Assembly (NCBI RefSeq): GCF_037975245.1
Contig: NC_092578.1
Location: 18,562,321-18,626,320, forward strand
DNA from: Apostichopus japonicus
Taxonomy: Eukaryota; Echinodermata; Holothuroidea; Aspidochirotida; Stichopodidae
DNA: 64,000 nucleotides
Direction: 5' to 3'
The translations under genes and the position numbers were made by a program. The stretch's first letter is position 1. Every line of letters starts with the position of its first letter. Below the pieces are notes generated by a model. It was not told where the DNA came from. It did no database searches and saw nothing but the letters and a program-made list of their open reading frames with translations. Positions 1 through 11,884 of this stretch are shown here, piece after piece.

Positions 1-360
1 GTGATTGTCGATTCGTGTCCCAATCACAATACAAATGTGTTCAACGGTTATTAACTTTTTATGTTTGGTTGACGTTAATTGGATCCCAGTAGGTCATTTG
101 TTTGGATGATAAAAGAAGCTCAATGTCCCAATAGGCAACATATCAGATCGTAAGTTTCTCATTTCCTGCTACATTTGATTTGATAGAAAACATCGTGAAT
201 GAATTGATTTCAAATCGTGTACCACATATTGATAATTATACATATATATATATAGTTTTGTAAATATATATATATATTTCTTAATTATTTTCTCACCCTT
301 CTCTTTTGTTCAATTTTACCTGTTTAAATGTTGTTGTTTTTGCTTCTTTTTGCGTTTAAG
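1..360 (+). other. Intron of the receptor gene (left part, 5' end outside window)
   Basis: This non-coding stretch ends in a polypyrimidine-rich acceptor (TTTTGCGTTTAAG) at 360, directly before the first visible receptor exon. It contains a short TA-rich run around 240-280. I see no other feature. The exons for the N-terminus, TM1, TM2 and the start of TM3 must lie to the left of the window. Confidence 0.7.
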
Positions 361-496
361 GCGGCAGCCCAAGCAACTTGCCTGACATTGACCGCTATGA
401 GCGTTGACCGGTATCAGGCGATAGTACGGCCACTAAAATCAATGCAGAACCGCTCCACGAAGATGGTTTCCGTCATCATCATCATTATTTGGATAT
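361..496 (+). CDS. Kisspeptin receptor (GPR54)-like GPCR, internal exon covering TM3, DRY motif and start of TM4
   Basis: This exon encodes 45 codons plus one base of a class A (rhodopsin-family) peptide receptor. It reads from the end of TM3 (QATCLTLTAMSVDRY) through the second intracellular loop (QAIVRPLKSMQNRSTKM) into a TM4 rich in V and I and ending in W-I. The DRY motif couples the receptor to G proteins. The string ATCLTLTAMSVDR is very close to what I recall of vertebrate kisspeptin receptors (ATCATLTAMSVDR) and less like galanin receptors. The exon is bounded by AG at 359-360 and by a GTGAGT donor at 497. It ends in phase 1, and the leftover T joins TT at 17693 to make Phe. An upstream in-frame ATG at 328 lies in the intron and is not the start. 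A galanin or allatostatin-A receptor is the main alternative. Confidence 0.85.
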
Positions 497-1268
497 GTGA
501 GTATATATTATTGCACTATTTGTATAAATCAATAAAATCAATGTAAATTTGCCATAAGCATGTACAAATGAATCCATGTTCCAAGTGCTCTATTCTTCTT
601 TTACTTTTTATTTTACTTTTTCTTGTTTACGTTGTGTCTTCCTCCTACTACGAGTAGATCGTACAATGTGCTGCTAGTGCAGTTTAGTTGAATGACTCCA
701 TATACATCTTGTATCTCCTCACGGTGTGGGTGTTCCAGATAATTAAAACAGCATAAAGTGTTCAATTTAATGTTGCATGCCAGTCAATGTATTTGCATGG
801 GACTCTTGTATGGGACTCTCTCAAAACAGTGAGGTACAAATTCCTACAATGCATGGTTTGAATCAATAGAGTCCCAGCGGTTAATTGAAATTAATGTAGG
901 ACATTTAATGGAGTATGAATTTTCCGAAATGTCAAACGACAAACCAAGTATGTTTGCTAACATTTCCGACTGTTGTTTCTTCAACTGTCGACCGAACCTA
1001 ATTGTTTTTTGTGGATATTGGGACGTGACGATATAAAAGTTGTCGGAAGCCTAGAAGTGATATAAAATGCCAATCAAATAACATGGTTTTTGTTACCTTC
1101 GAGTGTCATATTTGTAAGGTTATTGGTAATGAGTTTTTTAAATGGATTAATTTCATTGCTGAATATTTATGTGGCTTGATCATACAATGGGTTATCTAGA
1201 CCTGGGTCCATAAATTATGATCGGATCATATTACAATATTAGAAGACCTATATCAAGATAAAGATCAA

Positions 1269-1311
1269 CAGGGGCCCGGATCCAGGACTTTAAAAAGGAG
1301 AGGGTGTGGTC
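1269..1311 (+). mobile_element. hAT-like transposon end (fragment)
   Basis: The sequence starts CAGGGGCCCGGATCCAGG and runs into a T/A-rich then G-rich segment. This is the kind of terminus (CAGGGGCGGATCCAGG-like) common on hAT-type DNA transposons in invertebrates. I could not find a matching inverted terminus downstream, so only one end is called. The link to hAT rests on memory of such ends, not on a search. Confidence 0.4.
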
Positions 1312-1534
1312 CTGAGGTCCATGCAGCCGACTCCCATGTACAGGGTTCTGGTTTTACACTCACAAAAAATTTAGATCTTAAATGGTGCGATCTTGATACA
1401 TATGCTGGCATTGGAATAATGTTAGAATTGGGTCTACACCCAATGTTGTGCTAAGAATGACTTTCAGGTTTGTGTGTGTGTGGGGGGGGGGGGGGTGGTG
1501 GTGAAAATGTGGTTACCTTTGTCCTGATCATGTT

Positions 1535-2183
1535 AAGAGCTATCTAGAACGAGGTCCGTTATAGCTATGATCTGATCATCCTAAGAGCTATCTAAAACTT
1601 GGTCCGTTGGCTATGATCTGATCATTATAAGAGCTATCATGAACTAGGTCCGTTATAGCTATGATCTGATCATCTAAGAGCTATCTAGAACGAGGTCCAT
1701 TATAGCTATGATTTGATCATCCTAAGAGCTATTTTGACCTTGGTCCGTTAGCTATGATCTGATCATCTAAGAGCTATCTTGACCTTGGTCCGTTAGCTAT
1801 GATATGATCATTCTAAGAGCTATCTATATAGAACTAGGTCCGTTATAGCTATGATCTGATCATTCTAAGAGCTATCATTAACTAGGTCCGTTACAGCTAT
1901 TATCTGATCCTCCTAAGAGCTATCTTGACCTTGGTCCGTTAGCTATGATCTGATTGATCATTCTAAGAGCTATCTAGGACTAGGTCCGTTACAGCTATAA
2001 TCTGATCATTCTTAGAGCTATCTAGAACTAGGTCCGTAATAGCTATGATCTGATGATTCTAAGAGCTATCATGAACTAGGTCCGTTACAGCTATGATCTG
2101 ATCATTCTATAGGAGCTATGTAGAATAGTTCCGTCAGTTATAATTTGATACTACAAAGATCTATTTAGAACTAGGTCCGTTCA
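1535..2183 (+). repeat. Minisatellite of about 13-14 units, ~47 bp each
   Basis: The tandem units read AAGAGCTATCTAGAACTAGG, then TCCGTTATAGCTATGATC, then TGATCATTCT. Unit length runs from about 44 to 52 bp. Two unit types alternate irregularly: a long form (AACTAGGTCCGTTATAGC) and a short form (ACCTTGGTCCGTTAGC). A lone diverged copy lies just upstream, at about 1177-1233. The units are rich in GATC and in the palindrome-like TGATCTGATCA. The last two units are more diverged, as expected at an array edge. Confidence 0.9.
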
Positions 2184-4232
2184 CTAATGCGAATAGGTTC
2201 TTAATACCCGACTGATTGCTCATGGTGTGATGTTCAGCATTGTTGTACACGGGGGAAAGTTACAAGAGCTGAAATGAAACACGGCATGAAAACAACGGCA
2301 ATGACCCAAATGACGTAGCCTTTAAACTTTCTATACGGTTCCTTCATTTTCTGTTTCCGTTATTGTTCACCCTTGGGCCACGCACCTGCGCCTCTCTGCC
2401 CGCATCGATCGATCGTCTGCCAAATGTTAGTGCATTGAGCAAGATTCAACGCAAATCACAATAGTTAGTTTGCCACAGGCGGGAAACTAGCAAAAATTTA
2501 ACAATATTGTTGAAGATGTGAAATGTTCCTCGGCATAATAAAGGGATCTAGACATTTTCTTCATAACATTGCCTTCGCTGAAGAGGAATTCGTCATTGTT
2601 ACAGTACTATTTCAATCCTCTCTGAGACTTCCTCTACGTCAAAATAGGAAATATGCATGAATTTAAGATGCATGTGTTGTTGTTGTTGTTTACATGTTGT
2701 TTTGTTTTTACCTTACTTTTAGTTTTATTACTTTTAGTTGATTGATTGATAGATATATTTAATATATTGTTTTAGAAAATTCGGAAAAAGTAAACGAGTT
2801 TTCAGTGCATTGCTGTCGTAGATTCATCCGATGTTTAAGCATTTCCAATGTGTTTCAATGAATAGCAAGCCGTGCGCATCGTATGTAAATCATCGCTATG
2901 GAATACTGAACGACCATATCGAGAATGTTAAGTGTGTTAATTATCAGTATTATCCAGTTGAGACCCTTTTCAAATGCTATATAAACACTCTGTTGATACA
3001 TTTAGGTCACGCTTGAAACCGAACGCCTGCGAATAACCTATAAGAAATGACAACTTGGAGTGAGAAAGCATATTTTAGAAATGCAGTAATCACTTCTAAA
3101 ATAATATTAATCTCTAAGAAGGGATTTTTTTTTTGGTGTGCTCTAGATAGTACTTTCCGGGTCACGCCTCAACGGACGTGTATTGATAGTATGGAACAGT
3201 ATAAGAATATCCCGATGTTGTACAATACAACTACGAGCAGCATCTTCCAGGTCACTTCAGTTGGCGGAACTGCTAGTGCATATGCAAATTAGAAAGTTAA
3301 CGGGTCAACAATTTACCAATGAAAGATATACATACTGCATGGACTCATATCAGAGGTTTGATTTGATAATATTAGCAAAAACGTCAAAGAGAATGTTGAC
3401 AGATTTTTATATTATGAAGTGATCATAGTCGATCTTCCCAATTCTAATGAGATAGTCCTTTAGTCTGGTTAAATGTTAGGGTGAGTGGGACGAGGGGAGG
3501 GAAGAGGAGTGGAGGGGTGGAGAAATATCCATCACTTACATAAAATTTTAACACCAAAAAAAGTATTACTTTCACCTGTCGGTTGGGGATGAACAAAACT
3601 TGTAAGTCAATAATAATAATAATAATAACAAAAATAAACTTGGGAAAAAATGATGACAAGATCACTCAAGAACTTTCCAAAGCATTTGGTGCAAAATTAA
3701 AGTAACGTGAAGTTTAACATACGTTTGAAATCAAATCTTTGCTAGCGCATGTTCCCTATCCGATCATTCCTTAAAAGTACGTTGGAAAAGCAACTCAATG
3801 GTTTTTCAAGTTAAACTGCATGATGTGTTCAGCGGGATATGCAAAAAGCATTTAAAATCTACTCTGGGGACTGTTTCTGCCAATTATCCGTTATTATTAG
3901 TCTAGCTGGGGGGGGGGGGGGGGGTAGGTGGTATATTAAGGGAATGCTTGGGTGAGGACGGTGAGAAAGTACTTGACAACAGCTTACTGTTTAAAGTAGC
4001 GTGTAATCATTTTAAGACTAGAACATAAAGTACAAACCGCTATAGTAATTCAATATAGATAATACAGAAGTAATAGCCTGGGTTACTCTCCATCAAGGAC
4101 CTGTGCGTGGTTTTACATTGTTTTAACTAAAATCATTTCTCTGTACCTAATAAGGACTGAGAGTGTGAGGATCTTATGCACTGTACAACTATATGCTCCA
4201 TTACAATAATGAAAGTCATATTGAGATAGTTT

Positions 4233-4475
4233 CCGGGTTCGAAACCCGGCCGGGTCATAGTTATGTGGGTTTTTCATCAAAAGAGCAATCTACGGTTTTC
4301 CCATCTGAAATGACTTTTTAAATTGAAAATATTCCCAATTTGAGTTAAAAATGTTGAATTGGAAGCCACCCGACGTGTAAGTTGTAAGCCATAAGCCCTT
4401 GCGGGTTTCTCCCACATTTGTGGTCGCTTAAGCGTCGTAAAAATAAATGCTTATTATCATTATTTTTTTATCATT
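4233..4475 (+). mobile_element. tRNA-derived SINE copy, 5'-truncated
   Basis: It begins with a tRNA T-arm: stem CCGGG, loop TTCGAAA, stem CCCGG (4233-4249). This contains a Pol III B-box (GGTTCGAAACC, 4236-4246). A non-tRNA body of about 200 bp follows and ends in a simple-sequence tail (AAAATAAATGC, then TTATTATCATTATT). No A-box is visible where one would be expected, about 40 bp upstream, so the 5' end appears lost. The family is not named. The body could be compared with other SINEs by search. Confidence 0.6.
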
Positions 4476-6647
4476 ATGGCATTACTTCATCGAAGTTACG
4501 GTACTCGCTCAATTTACCACATTCGTTCCAGTTTCTCGGTTGCTTTTCTCCTTGTTTTGTTTTGTTTTTCGTTCCATTTTTAATTCGTCATGTTAAACAA
4601 CATACTGGTAGCATTTCCGGCACCGGTCCCAGCTGGGAGCTCCATATGATAAACTTTGGCCTATTTTAATATTGGCTGTTATATACAGTCCTATAGCAAT
4701 ATCGTTGCCTGCAGACGTAAATGGCACATATTAGGAGACGAAATACGGAGACAAGTTTATAGGCGATTTAGCCTATAGTATAATAGAATTTTTAGTCTAA
4801 AATATAAAGAAAATTACAGAGGTACAACTTAATGTCAATCGCGTAAGGGCCGTGGGTGAAGAGTGGCATAGTTTATATATCAAACTAATGTAGGACGATA
4901 AATAAAACAAACCTTAGCTTCATGGTTTCTGATCAAGTTTGCTTTGCGTGGGCGGCCATTTTGATTGTGAAGATAACGACTTGTACGAACCTGTTGATTC
5001 GGTACTATGTTGTGATTGGTTCAATATGAAGAACGCCGGAAGTACTATTTTGATAAATGAAGAAGGAATACATGTTTAAATTTAGCATATTATATTTTTA
5101 TACTTATTAAGCGCATATTCATGTATGAGACATTCATTACACCTCACGGGAACAGAATAAAATAGGCCTATAGGCTAGAAGGCAATGTCCTAGTAATAAA
5201 AGTGACATTTTGATAGTTTCTATCAACCACAGAAATTGTCTGCATGTTATTATATTTGCGACACTTTTAACCACTTTTCGCATGCACGTGAGTCGAATCA
5301 GGTAAGTATACCATTTAGGTTCATGTAAATCTACATAACTAATGTTACATATCCAGCCCTTATATGCTGTTACACATAATGTACAGTCTATTTCATTTTA
5401 GTCACATCGTACCTCTAATATCATAAGACATTTTCACCGAAACTAATCACTATAACAGTAGGACGGTCACGTGATAACCTCACACTAGTATGATCAGGGA
5501 AGTCCCTGATTGATTGTAAATAATGCCATCACATTACCGCAGATAAAAACATGTATATGCTTTAAATCATTGTCTGATCGATAATAGATACCTCTGAGCA
5601 ATAATAGTATAGGCTTGATAATCAATTAGTTTAATGACGATTGCTAGGTAATCACTTATTAAAATCGAGGACATGAAACGATAGTGATACACATTTAGAA
5701 CAACAACAAAGAATTAAAGGAGTATTCCGGTGCTGAAATGTACATAGTTATTCCCTTAAGATGCAGTCTGTTAATATCCTACATAATATAACTCGATGGC
5801 ATGCTTTTATCAAGTTATAAAGCGAATTTGCGAAATTGACATGTTATGCATGAATGCATCCATCCTGGCAACAGCAGAGCGTATTAACAACATCGTTATG
5901 AAAACTGGGCGGAAAATGTCTTTGTTCTTCTTTATTAAATACTTTTCAAAGTACATTTATCGACAACAATATAAAATGTGTCAAAGGGCATACATGTTGC
6001 AGCTTGAAGGTCGGTCCGGTAGTTATTAGCCCGCAAAGCATACCTTGCTAAATTTATCTCCTGTTAAAACGGTTTTTTTCTTAATCACATTTTTTTTTTT
6101 TTTGGTAGTGTTTCGATCACGGTACTGAAGACGCAAGATAGCCTAAGTATTTTTGGTTATCTGCTCAATTGTTTCATGCGATGATAAATTATGAAATTTG
6201 TATAGGCCTTTAGTAATATTAATTCCAGGTAACTATCGCATAAAATGTAACAATAATCTATGAAAAATTAACTTTTAATTATTAAATTTTATTAAATAAT
6301 AAAAACTGCAAACTCTCTCACGTCTATCCTTGGATGGACGACAATACGAGGTCTCATTGGAACATTTTCAACTTCGTTATAATTTTCATTCTCACTAAAA
6401 AATTGAACTTGTCTAGATTGAAGGGTTTTCTCTACTAAAACTTCATTTGCATATATTGATATAAGCTTCATTTCTTTAACGTTCCCTCCCGTAAACCCGT
6501 GGACGTTTGTTAGTTTGAGACTTCTGGGCATAAATTGAAAGGTGACTTTATAAAACAATCTGCACCACCATGTTTGCAAGTTATCACTAGAGCTAGGCCT
6601 AATTTATGCATTTACTTTAGAGCCATTTTTTTTTTTTTTTGCTTCTT

Positions 6648-6710
6648 CTGATCGATCAATATCTGTATTTTATAATCATCTGACCGATCAATATCTATGT
6701 TTATAATCAC
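6648..6710 (+). repeat. Direct tandem duplication, ~32 bp, two copies
   Basis: Two adjacent copies of CTGATCGATCAATATCTGTA followed by TTTATAATCA differ by only a few bases. They lie directly after a T run at 6628-6640. No coding or regulatory role is apparent. Confidence 0.7.
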
Positions 6711-7442
6711 ATGACAACTTTCACGGCGACTTTATCCTGTCAATTTATAGGATCTAAAGCTTGTAATTTAATGAAAATCTGCTTTGCTTGTATTGTCAGC
6801 AATATGGATATTGCATCATCATATGCCAGGGGTCCTTACAACCCCCCCAAAAAAGCCTCAAAATGAGCATTTTTGACAGAGTAAGCACAACTGATGACTC
6901 GCTAGACATGTCAATTGTACGTATTGGAGAGATGTCATGTTTTATTCGTCGGCTATACTCATCTCTTTAGTATAGCAGTCATTGTGTAATGCTTTATATT
7001 GAAACATTTTTCGATTCGCCCTTTTACACGCGTGACATCACGAACGCTTCACGCTGCATAAATCTCAAAATCTGTTTGTTACTTTTTTATGGCTGAACAT
7101 TATTTCTGGCCCGGATATGCCACACGCGTTTGTGAGATTGGATGATATGAATTGCATAGCCGTGTGTCACGTTGCCAGATGCAATTTGTCATTAGAAAGA
7201 ATGTAAATCCCCGGATGTATACCTTGAGGTTATGTCGCTGGATCACTGACCGTGGCAGTATCTCAAATGGGTTTGTCATCTGTTGGAAACAACCGTAATG
7301 TCGGATCCTTCATCCCAATTGAAATCTCTGAAAGTGCTCGTTTTTGTTTCTGGGTGTTATTTATTTATGATATCAATCTGTATCATCCTAAAAAATATAC
7401 TAGAAAGTCATATTTAATGGTCTCTAGTGTTCAACTTTTAAC

Positions 7443-7506
7443 GAGCACTTTACTGACACTTTACTGACACTTTATTGACACTTTGTTGGCACTTTATTAA
7501 CACTTC
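7443..7506 (+). repeat. Short tandem repeat, ~11-12 bp unit
   Basis: About six imperfect copies of CACTTTACTGA are present (variants ACTTTATTGAC, ACTTTGTTGGC, ACTTTATTAAC). They lie in the receptor intron and no function is apparent. Confidence 0.75.
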
Positions 7507-7834
7507 CTCAGGCGCAACAGAAAACTGCAAAGCAAAAACATTATGGCCTCAAAACACGGAAACATGTTTAAATTTGGTCAATTACAAATAGTGATGTATC
7601 CTACCCAAAGAGTGCTCTGTTCTCCATATGAAGTTTTACATAAGATGGATTAGTTGTGTTATGAAAATTTATAAAATCAATGGATAAACATTATCTTTCG
7701 GAATTTTATTTAGAAGCTGACGTCATCATCAAGTTAGCCTTAAAGAAGCATTCCGGAGATTTATGACAACTTAAAGGGCGTGTATCTTGAAAACCGAAAC
7801 ATCATAGAAACATGACTAGCTCTCATATTTTAGA

Positions 7835-7871
7835 TTATATATATATATATACATATATATATACATATACA

Positions 7872-7903
<32 letters not shown>

Positions 7904-7920
7904 CATATATATATATATTA
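7835..7920 (+). repeat. (TA)n / (CATATA)n microsatellite
   Basis: This is an uninterrupted alternating TA tract with periodic ACATATATAT phases, about 86 bp long. It creates spurious open frames (IYIYIY) on both strands, which are not genes. Confidence 0.95.
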
Positions 7921-9545
7921 CAGCATCTTCAATAGTAAAAACGATACATGACCCGAAAGTACTAACATTATATATATATTTCTTACAACGGTGAAACAGA
8001 TGAATAATGTCCAACTGATCGGTATCGTTTGTTTTTACTCTCATCATAATAAAGCGAGCGTGTAAGTTTATATTCCCAGTTTCATATTTTGATTGAAAGT
8101 ATAAGAACAAAATTGATACCTTACAATATGTTCAAAACGTATAAGTGTACTGAGTAGAATTTACCTAAAAAGTGTGATAGAATCATAGCTATTGGTGTAT
8201 CTGATGACCTTTCATGTGAAGATTCCCAAGAGTGATAGAACGGTAAATGTCAATCAATAAAGAAAGAAATGTTCTTAAAACAAAAATAAAACCAAAAGAA
8301 AATATTAATCCAACGAGCCACAGGAGGCGCAGCTAGCAGAAAATGAATTTGAAGGAGAGAAAAAAAATATTAGGAAACCAAATACTTTTCTTTAGAGTTT
8401 TGTCTTGTTCACGGATCTCCAGGGATCACCTGCTTTTATGACATTTAAAGCTACATACATCGGTTGAAATATGAAGAGATACTTAACTTTACCGACTTCG
8501 CTCATGGAAGTATTCCGCCATCTATATTGGTATGACAAAATGAAGGTACAAATATAAGCCTAATTAGTTTATGTGTACATGCCCAAAAATTAGTCTAACA
8601 TATGAAGGGGGGAAAATGAGATAACCAGAAAATTAAACTAATCTATATATTAGCGTTATTAGGCCTCTATTTCAAACGGCCATTTCCCCTTCTCGATCCA
8701 CAACTCACCTCCCCTCTCTTATTCATCAGTATAAGAGCTTTCCAAACGTTCCCCCTTCCAAACCCACCAAACACCCCCCCCCCCCGACCCTCCCCCTAAC
8801 CTCTGTCCCATTCATCAAGGAGCCATATAATTGTAACAGTTTGAACTTGTTAGTAATATGCAGCTTTAATCGAAAATCGACACTCCATCGTTCTTGATTG
8901 CCTTGTTACTGCTTGATATGAAAATGCCGTCAGATGTTGTAATGAATGTAAGCAATCAAATACCTTTTATCGAACGTAATAGCGATGGGATATTCCAATT
9001 TAATCTTCTCACAAACTGGTATGAGTTTTTACTTTATTTGTGTATGTTTTCTTTTTTTTAACAATTTCGATATCAGATATGAAGCTTAGAGAATGACTTT
9101 AGGCACAATATTTATTGTGATATTTTGTAAAAATGGAATCATTGCTATCAGGCTTTGTTTTCATAAAACTGTGTACATTTTAAGAAACGACACTTTAAAC
9201 AACTGAGAGAGTCATTACTTAAAGTGACTGGATTATATAGTTTAAAATACAGGTCATTAGGTCACGACTACACGACGACGACTACAACACAAAACTCAAT
9301 GGGACACCGATATATCTTTCTGACCCTCGACGATATGCTTACAGTGTAGCAGAGGAATTATTGTTGCATGTCTTCCGTTAAATGCTCTGCATGTTGTTAA
9401 TATGTAGTTAAATAGATCAAGAAAACCAGAACAGCTGTAAAAAAAAAAAAAAAAAATCAAGCATTGAAATTTTCATCATTCGTGAACGATTACATATCAA
9501 GTCTTAAATTCTGCCCTAAAAGTCAACCCTTAAAGAAAACGTAAA

Positions 9546-9553
9546 CTAGGCGG
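9546..9553. repeat. Target-site duplication, left copy
   Basis: The 8-bp CTAGGCGG directly precedes the transposon end and is repeated exactly at 10902-10909 after the other end. An 8-bp duplication is typical of hAT transposition. Confidence 0.8.
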
Positions 9554-10901
9554 CATGGGCGGGATTACGGGGGGGGGGCAAGAGGGGGCATTTGCCCCCC
9601 CCCCCACTTTTTCCCAAATTTTAGTTCACTTTTTTGTCGTTTTTGCAGACAAATGTGCACAACCCTAATCGAAATTATCCCCCCACAACGGCTCTATCAA
9701 ATAGGCCTATTTGTTTCGAATCTAAGTCGAATTTGTGTTTAAGATCGTAACATGTAGCATGCAGAATAACTGGAGCTGGAGCTAGCACATGGTTCGCAGA
9801 ACAGGTTACGAATCCTGGAGCTAACACACTAGCGATTCAATTCTGCATGTGATGAATCCGCGGCATGTGCTACAGTGCTAGCTTCAGGAATTGATTTTCA
9901 ACGTTGCTGCTCTACTGAATGCGTTGAATAACTAAATCCAGAGAAACGATTTACGAAAGCCAGATTTGCGTATTGGGTATATCAATAATTATACACTGAC
10001 ACATGACACCCCCCCCCCCGTGTCATTCAACAATATGCAATGGCATATGCCGATGTAATTTCTTTACTGCTCGAAATCACCCCTCCTCGACTTCAGTGGC
10101 GACGGAACCGGTGGACTTGAGGGGCTTATCCCCCATGAAAAAAGTGGGGGGGGGGTAAAGGTATGTTCAGCCCCAATATTTGCCAAGTGCTCCAAGAAGT
10201 GGGGACCGCGGGGAGAATTTCGAAGTGGGTTGCTGAACATATTCTTGATCGGTCCAGATGTACAATATACTAATAATTTTAGGGGGAAAGAACTGTCTAG
10301 ATGCAGTTTATTGTTACCAGAGGTGTCATTTTTGCTGATCTAGGATTTCCTTTTTGCTTAAATTTCGACGCGCCGTGCCAACTGATGGTGGTGCACCGCC
10401 TAAATAGTGACGTATAAGCTTCAGTTGTACATCACCATATAAGTTCTTCTATCCGCCCTCCCTAAATTTACACACGTTCATTAATTGTTTAGATGCAATT
10501 TAAAGCCTATATGGGTGTTAATTTTACCGATCTGAGGGTACCTTTCATCGAAAATTTCGACGCTCCTTGCCAACTGATGATGGCGCTCCGCTTAGATAGT
10601 GACGTATAACAAAAGTTGTACATCACCATTTGACCATAATTCTACTATCAATCCTCTGCAAATTTTTAAACAATAATTAACTATCTAGATACAAATTGCA
10701 GACATGAGATCCATATTTCAAGGAGGGGTACATGCAGCTTAGAGCACTCGGGAAGTGCCATTTCCGGCCATCTGGAGGGTTTGTAAAGCCAAAAAATTTC
10801 TTGTACGCTCCGCGCCAACCGATGGTGGCGCTCCGCTTAGATAGTCTTCCTGGCAGGTTTGCCCCCCCCCCCCCACTTTCACAACTCAAATCCCGCCCCT
10901 G
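9554..10901. mobile_element. Non-autonomous hAT-type DNA transposon, 1348 bp, with internal ~194-bp repeats
   Basis: The left end is CATGGGCGGGATT. The right end, read on the minus strand, is CAGGGGCGGGATT, so the terminal inverted repeats match at 12 of 13 positions. The 8-bp CTAGGCGG flanks both ends. Together these support a hAT-superfamily insertion. No transposase frame is present, so it would be moved in trans. The right part holds three tandem modules starting near 10294, 10489 and 10682, spaced ~194 bp. Each starts TCTAGATGCA-like and contains CCAACTGATGGTGG and CGCTTAGATAGTGACG-like strings. Long G and C runs lie just inside both ends. Calling it hAT rather than another 8-bp-duplication superfamily is inference from the end sequence. 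Confidence 0.75.
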
Positions 10902-10909
10902 CTAGGCGG
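10902..10909. repeat. Target-site duplication, right copy
   Basis: This is the exact second copy of CTAGGCGG, directly after the right transposon end (CCCGCCCCTG). Confidence 0.8.
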
Positions 10910-11063
10910 CATTCGTGATATCTTCACAGAGGACTGAAGACAGATATTCCACTTGACATTTTTTGCATGCTAAGTGTATATTCATATTTTATCATTGCGC
11001 GCTCGCTGTACCATACAGTTATATTTAATGGCATTCCTCGGCTTCCGAGTGATTTACTAATTC

Positions 11064-11070
11064 TATATAA
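11064..11070 (+). promoter_or_regulatory. TATA-box-like element inside the receptor intron
   Basis: TATATAA lies 44 bp upstream of an ATG at 11114, whose frame stays open to a consensus donor. The spacing suits a TATA-driven start site near 11095. Such strings are common in AT-rich DNA, so this is only a candidate. Confidence 0.25.
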
Positions 11071-11113
11071 GCAATTGCTAAAGCAATAACAAATTCACGT
11101 TCTCCGTTTAGAC

Positions 11114-11212
11114 ATGTCCAATAGACAGAATGGAAAAGAACTTTATCGTTGCTTTTCTAAAACCGCATATATTGCGGTTGCAGCAACCATACCCACTCTC
11201 TCTGTTATCTAC
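11114..11212 (+). CDS. Candidate small first exon in the receptor intron
   Basis: An ATG at 11114 opens a frame of 57 codons if unspliced. The frame reads into a hydrophobic stretch (AYIAVAATIPTLSVIY) and then meets a consensus donor, GTAAGTTTG, at 11213. Splicing there would leave phase 1, which matches the acceptor of the receptor exon at 17693. The product would then be a receptor variant starting at TM4. It could equally be a nested gene or chance. I do not recognise the sequence, and only transcript data could settle it. Confidence 0.2.
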
Positions 11213-11616
11213 CGTAAGTTTGTCGCCTTTTTACCCCGTTGGTTTGTTAACGATTCATTTTTGTTTGAACACCTGAGACAGAAATAAACCACGGATGTTT
11301 GTCTGTGACTGTCCAGAGTTCAGGTTACACCTAATCAACAACATGCACCCTGCATCTGTTATTGTTCTCTTTGCAAGAAAGTTATTTACAGTGAAAACCT
11401 GACTGGAATTACTTTCTTCATAAGATGAACCTATTTTAGAACCACTCACACCTTTATATATAGAACGGGATGGTCTGCCCTACAGGAGATTTAAATGTAC
11501 TTTAATTTTATTGAAGAGGTCGCGCGCGCGGGAGTATATGATGAATCAAGTAAAAGCTCTTGAGTCAGTAGTTTTGTCTTTTCGTTAAAAAGATACTTAT
11601 AAAGTACTGCAGTAAA

Positions 11617-11884
11617 TACATGTTAGGATACGAGGTATAGGCCTGACTATAACTAATATCAGTAGGAAGTTAATCTGGATGTTGTGATGTCATACATGCA
11701 TCATCCCTCAGTATATATCCTCCAATAGAGTAATGTGATAATGATGCTGGAAAAACAAAACAGGAAATGACCAGCAAGTGTGGGCGGAGCGATAAATAGG
11801 CTGCGTGTGTATATATACATACATACATATACATATATATATACATGTTAGGATACGGGGTGTAGGCCTAACTATAACTAATAT
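11617..11884 (+). repeat. Pair of 43-bp direct repeats, 225 bp apart
   Basis: TACATGTTAGGATACGAGG, then TATAGGCCTGAC, then TATAACTAATAT occurs at 11617-11659. It recurs with about five changes at 11842-11884, next to a TA-rich microsatellite. Both copies carry the AGGCCT core. They may be remnants of one repeat family or of a local duplication. Confidence 0.7.

Noticed and set aside
1535-2183. CRISPR array
   Set aside because: Units are contiguous tandem repeats without unique spacers, in an animal intron.
5281-5312. Consensus donor CAG|GTAAGTAT near 5302 as the end of a nested exon
   Set aside because: All upstream frames hit stops within a few codons and no acceptor or start is convincing.
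7812-8110. Open frames reading IYIYIY on both strands
   Set aside because: They come from the TA microsatellite and have no coding character.
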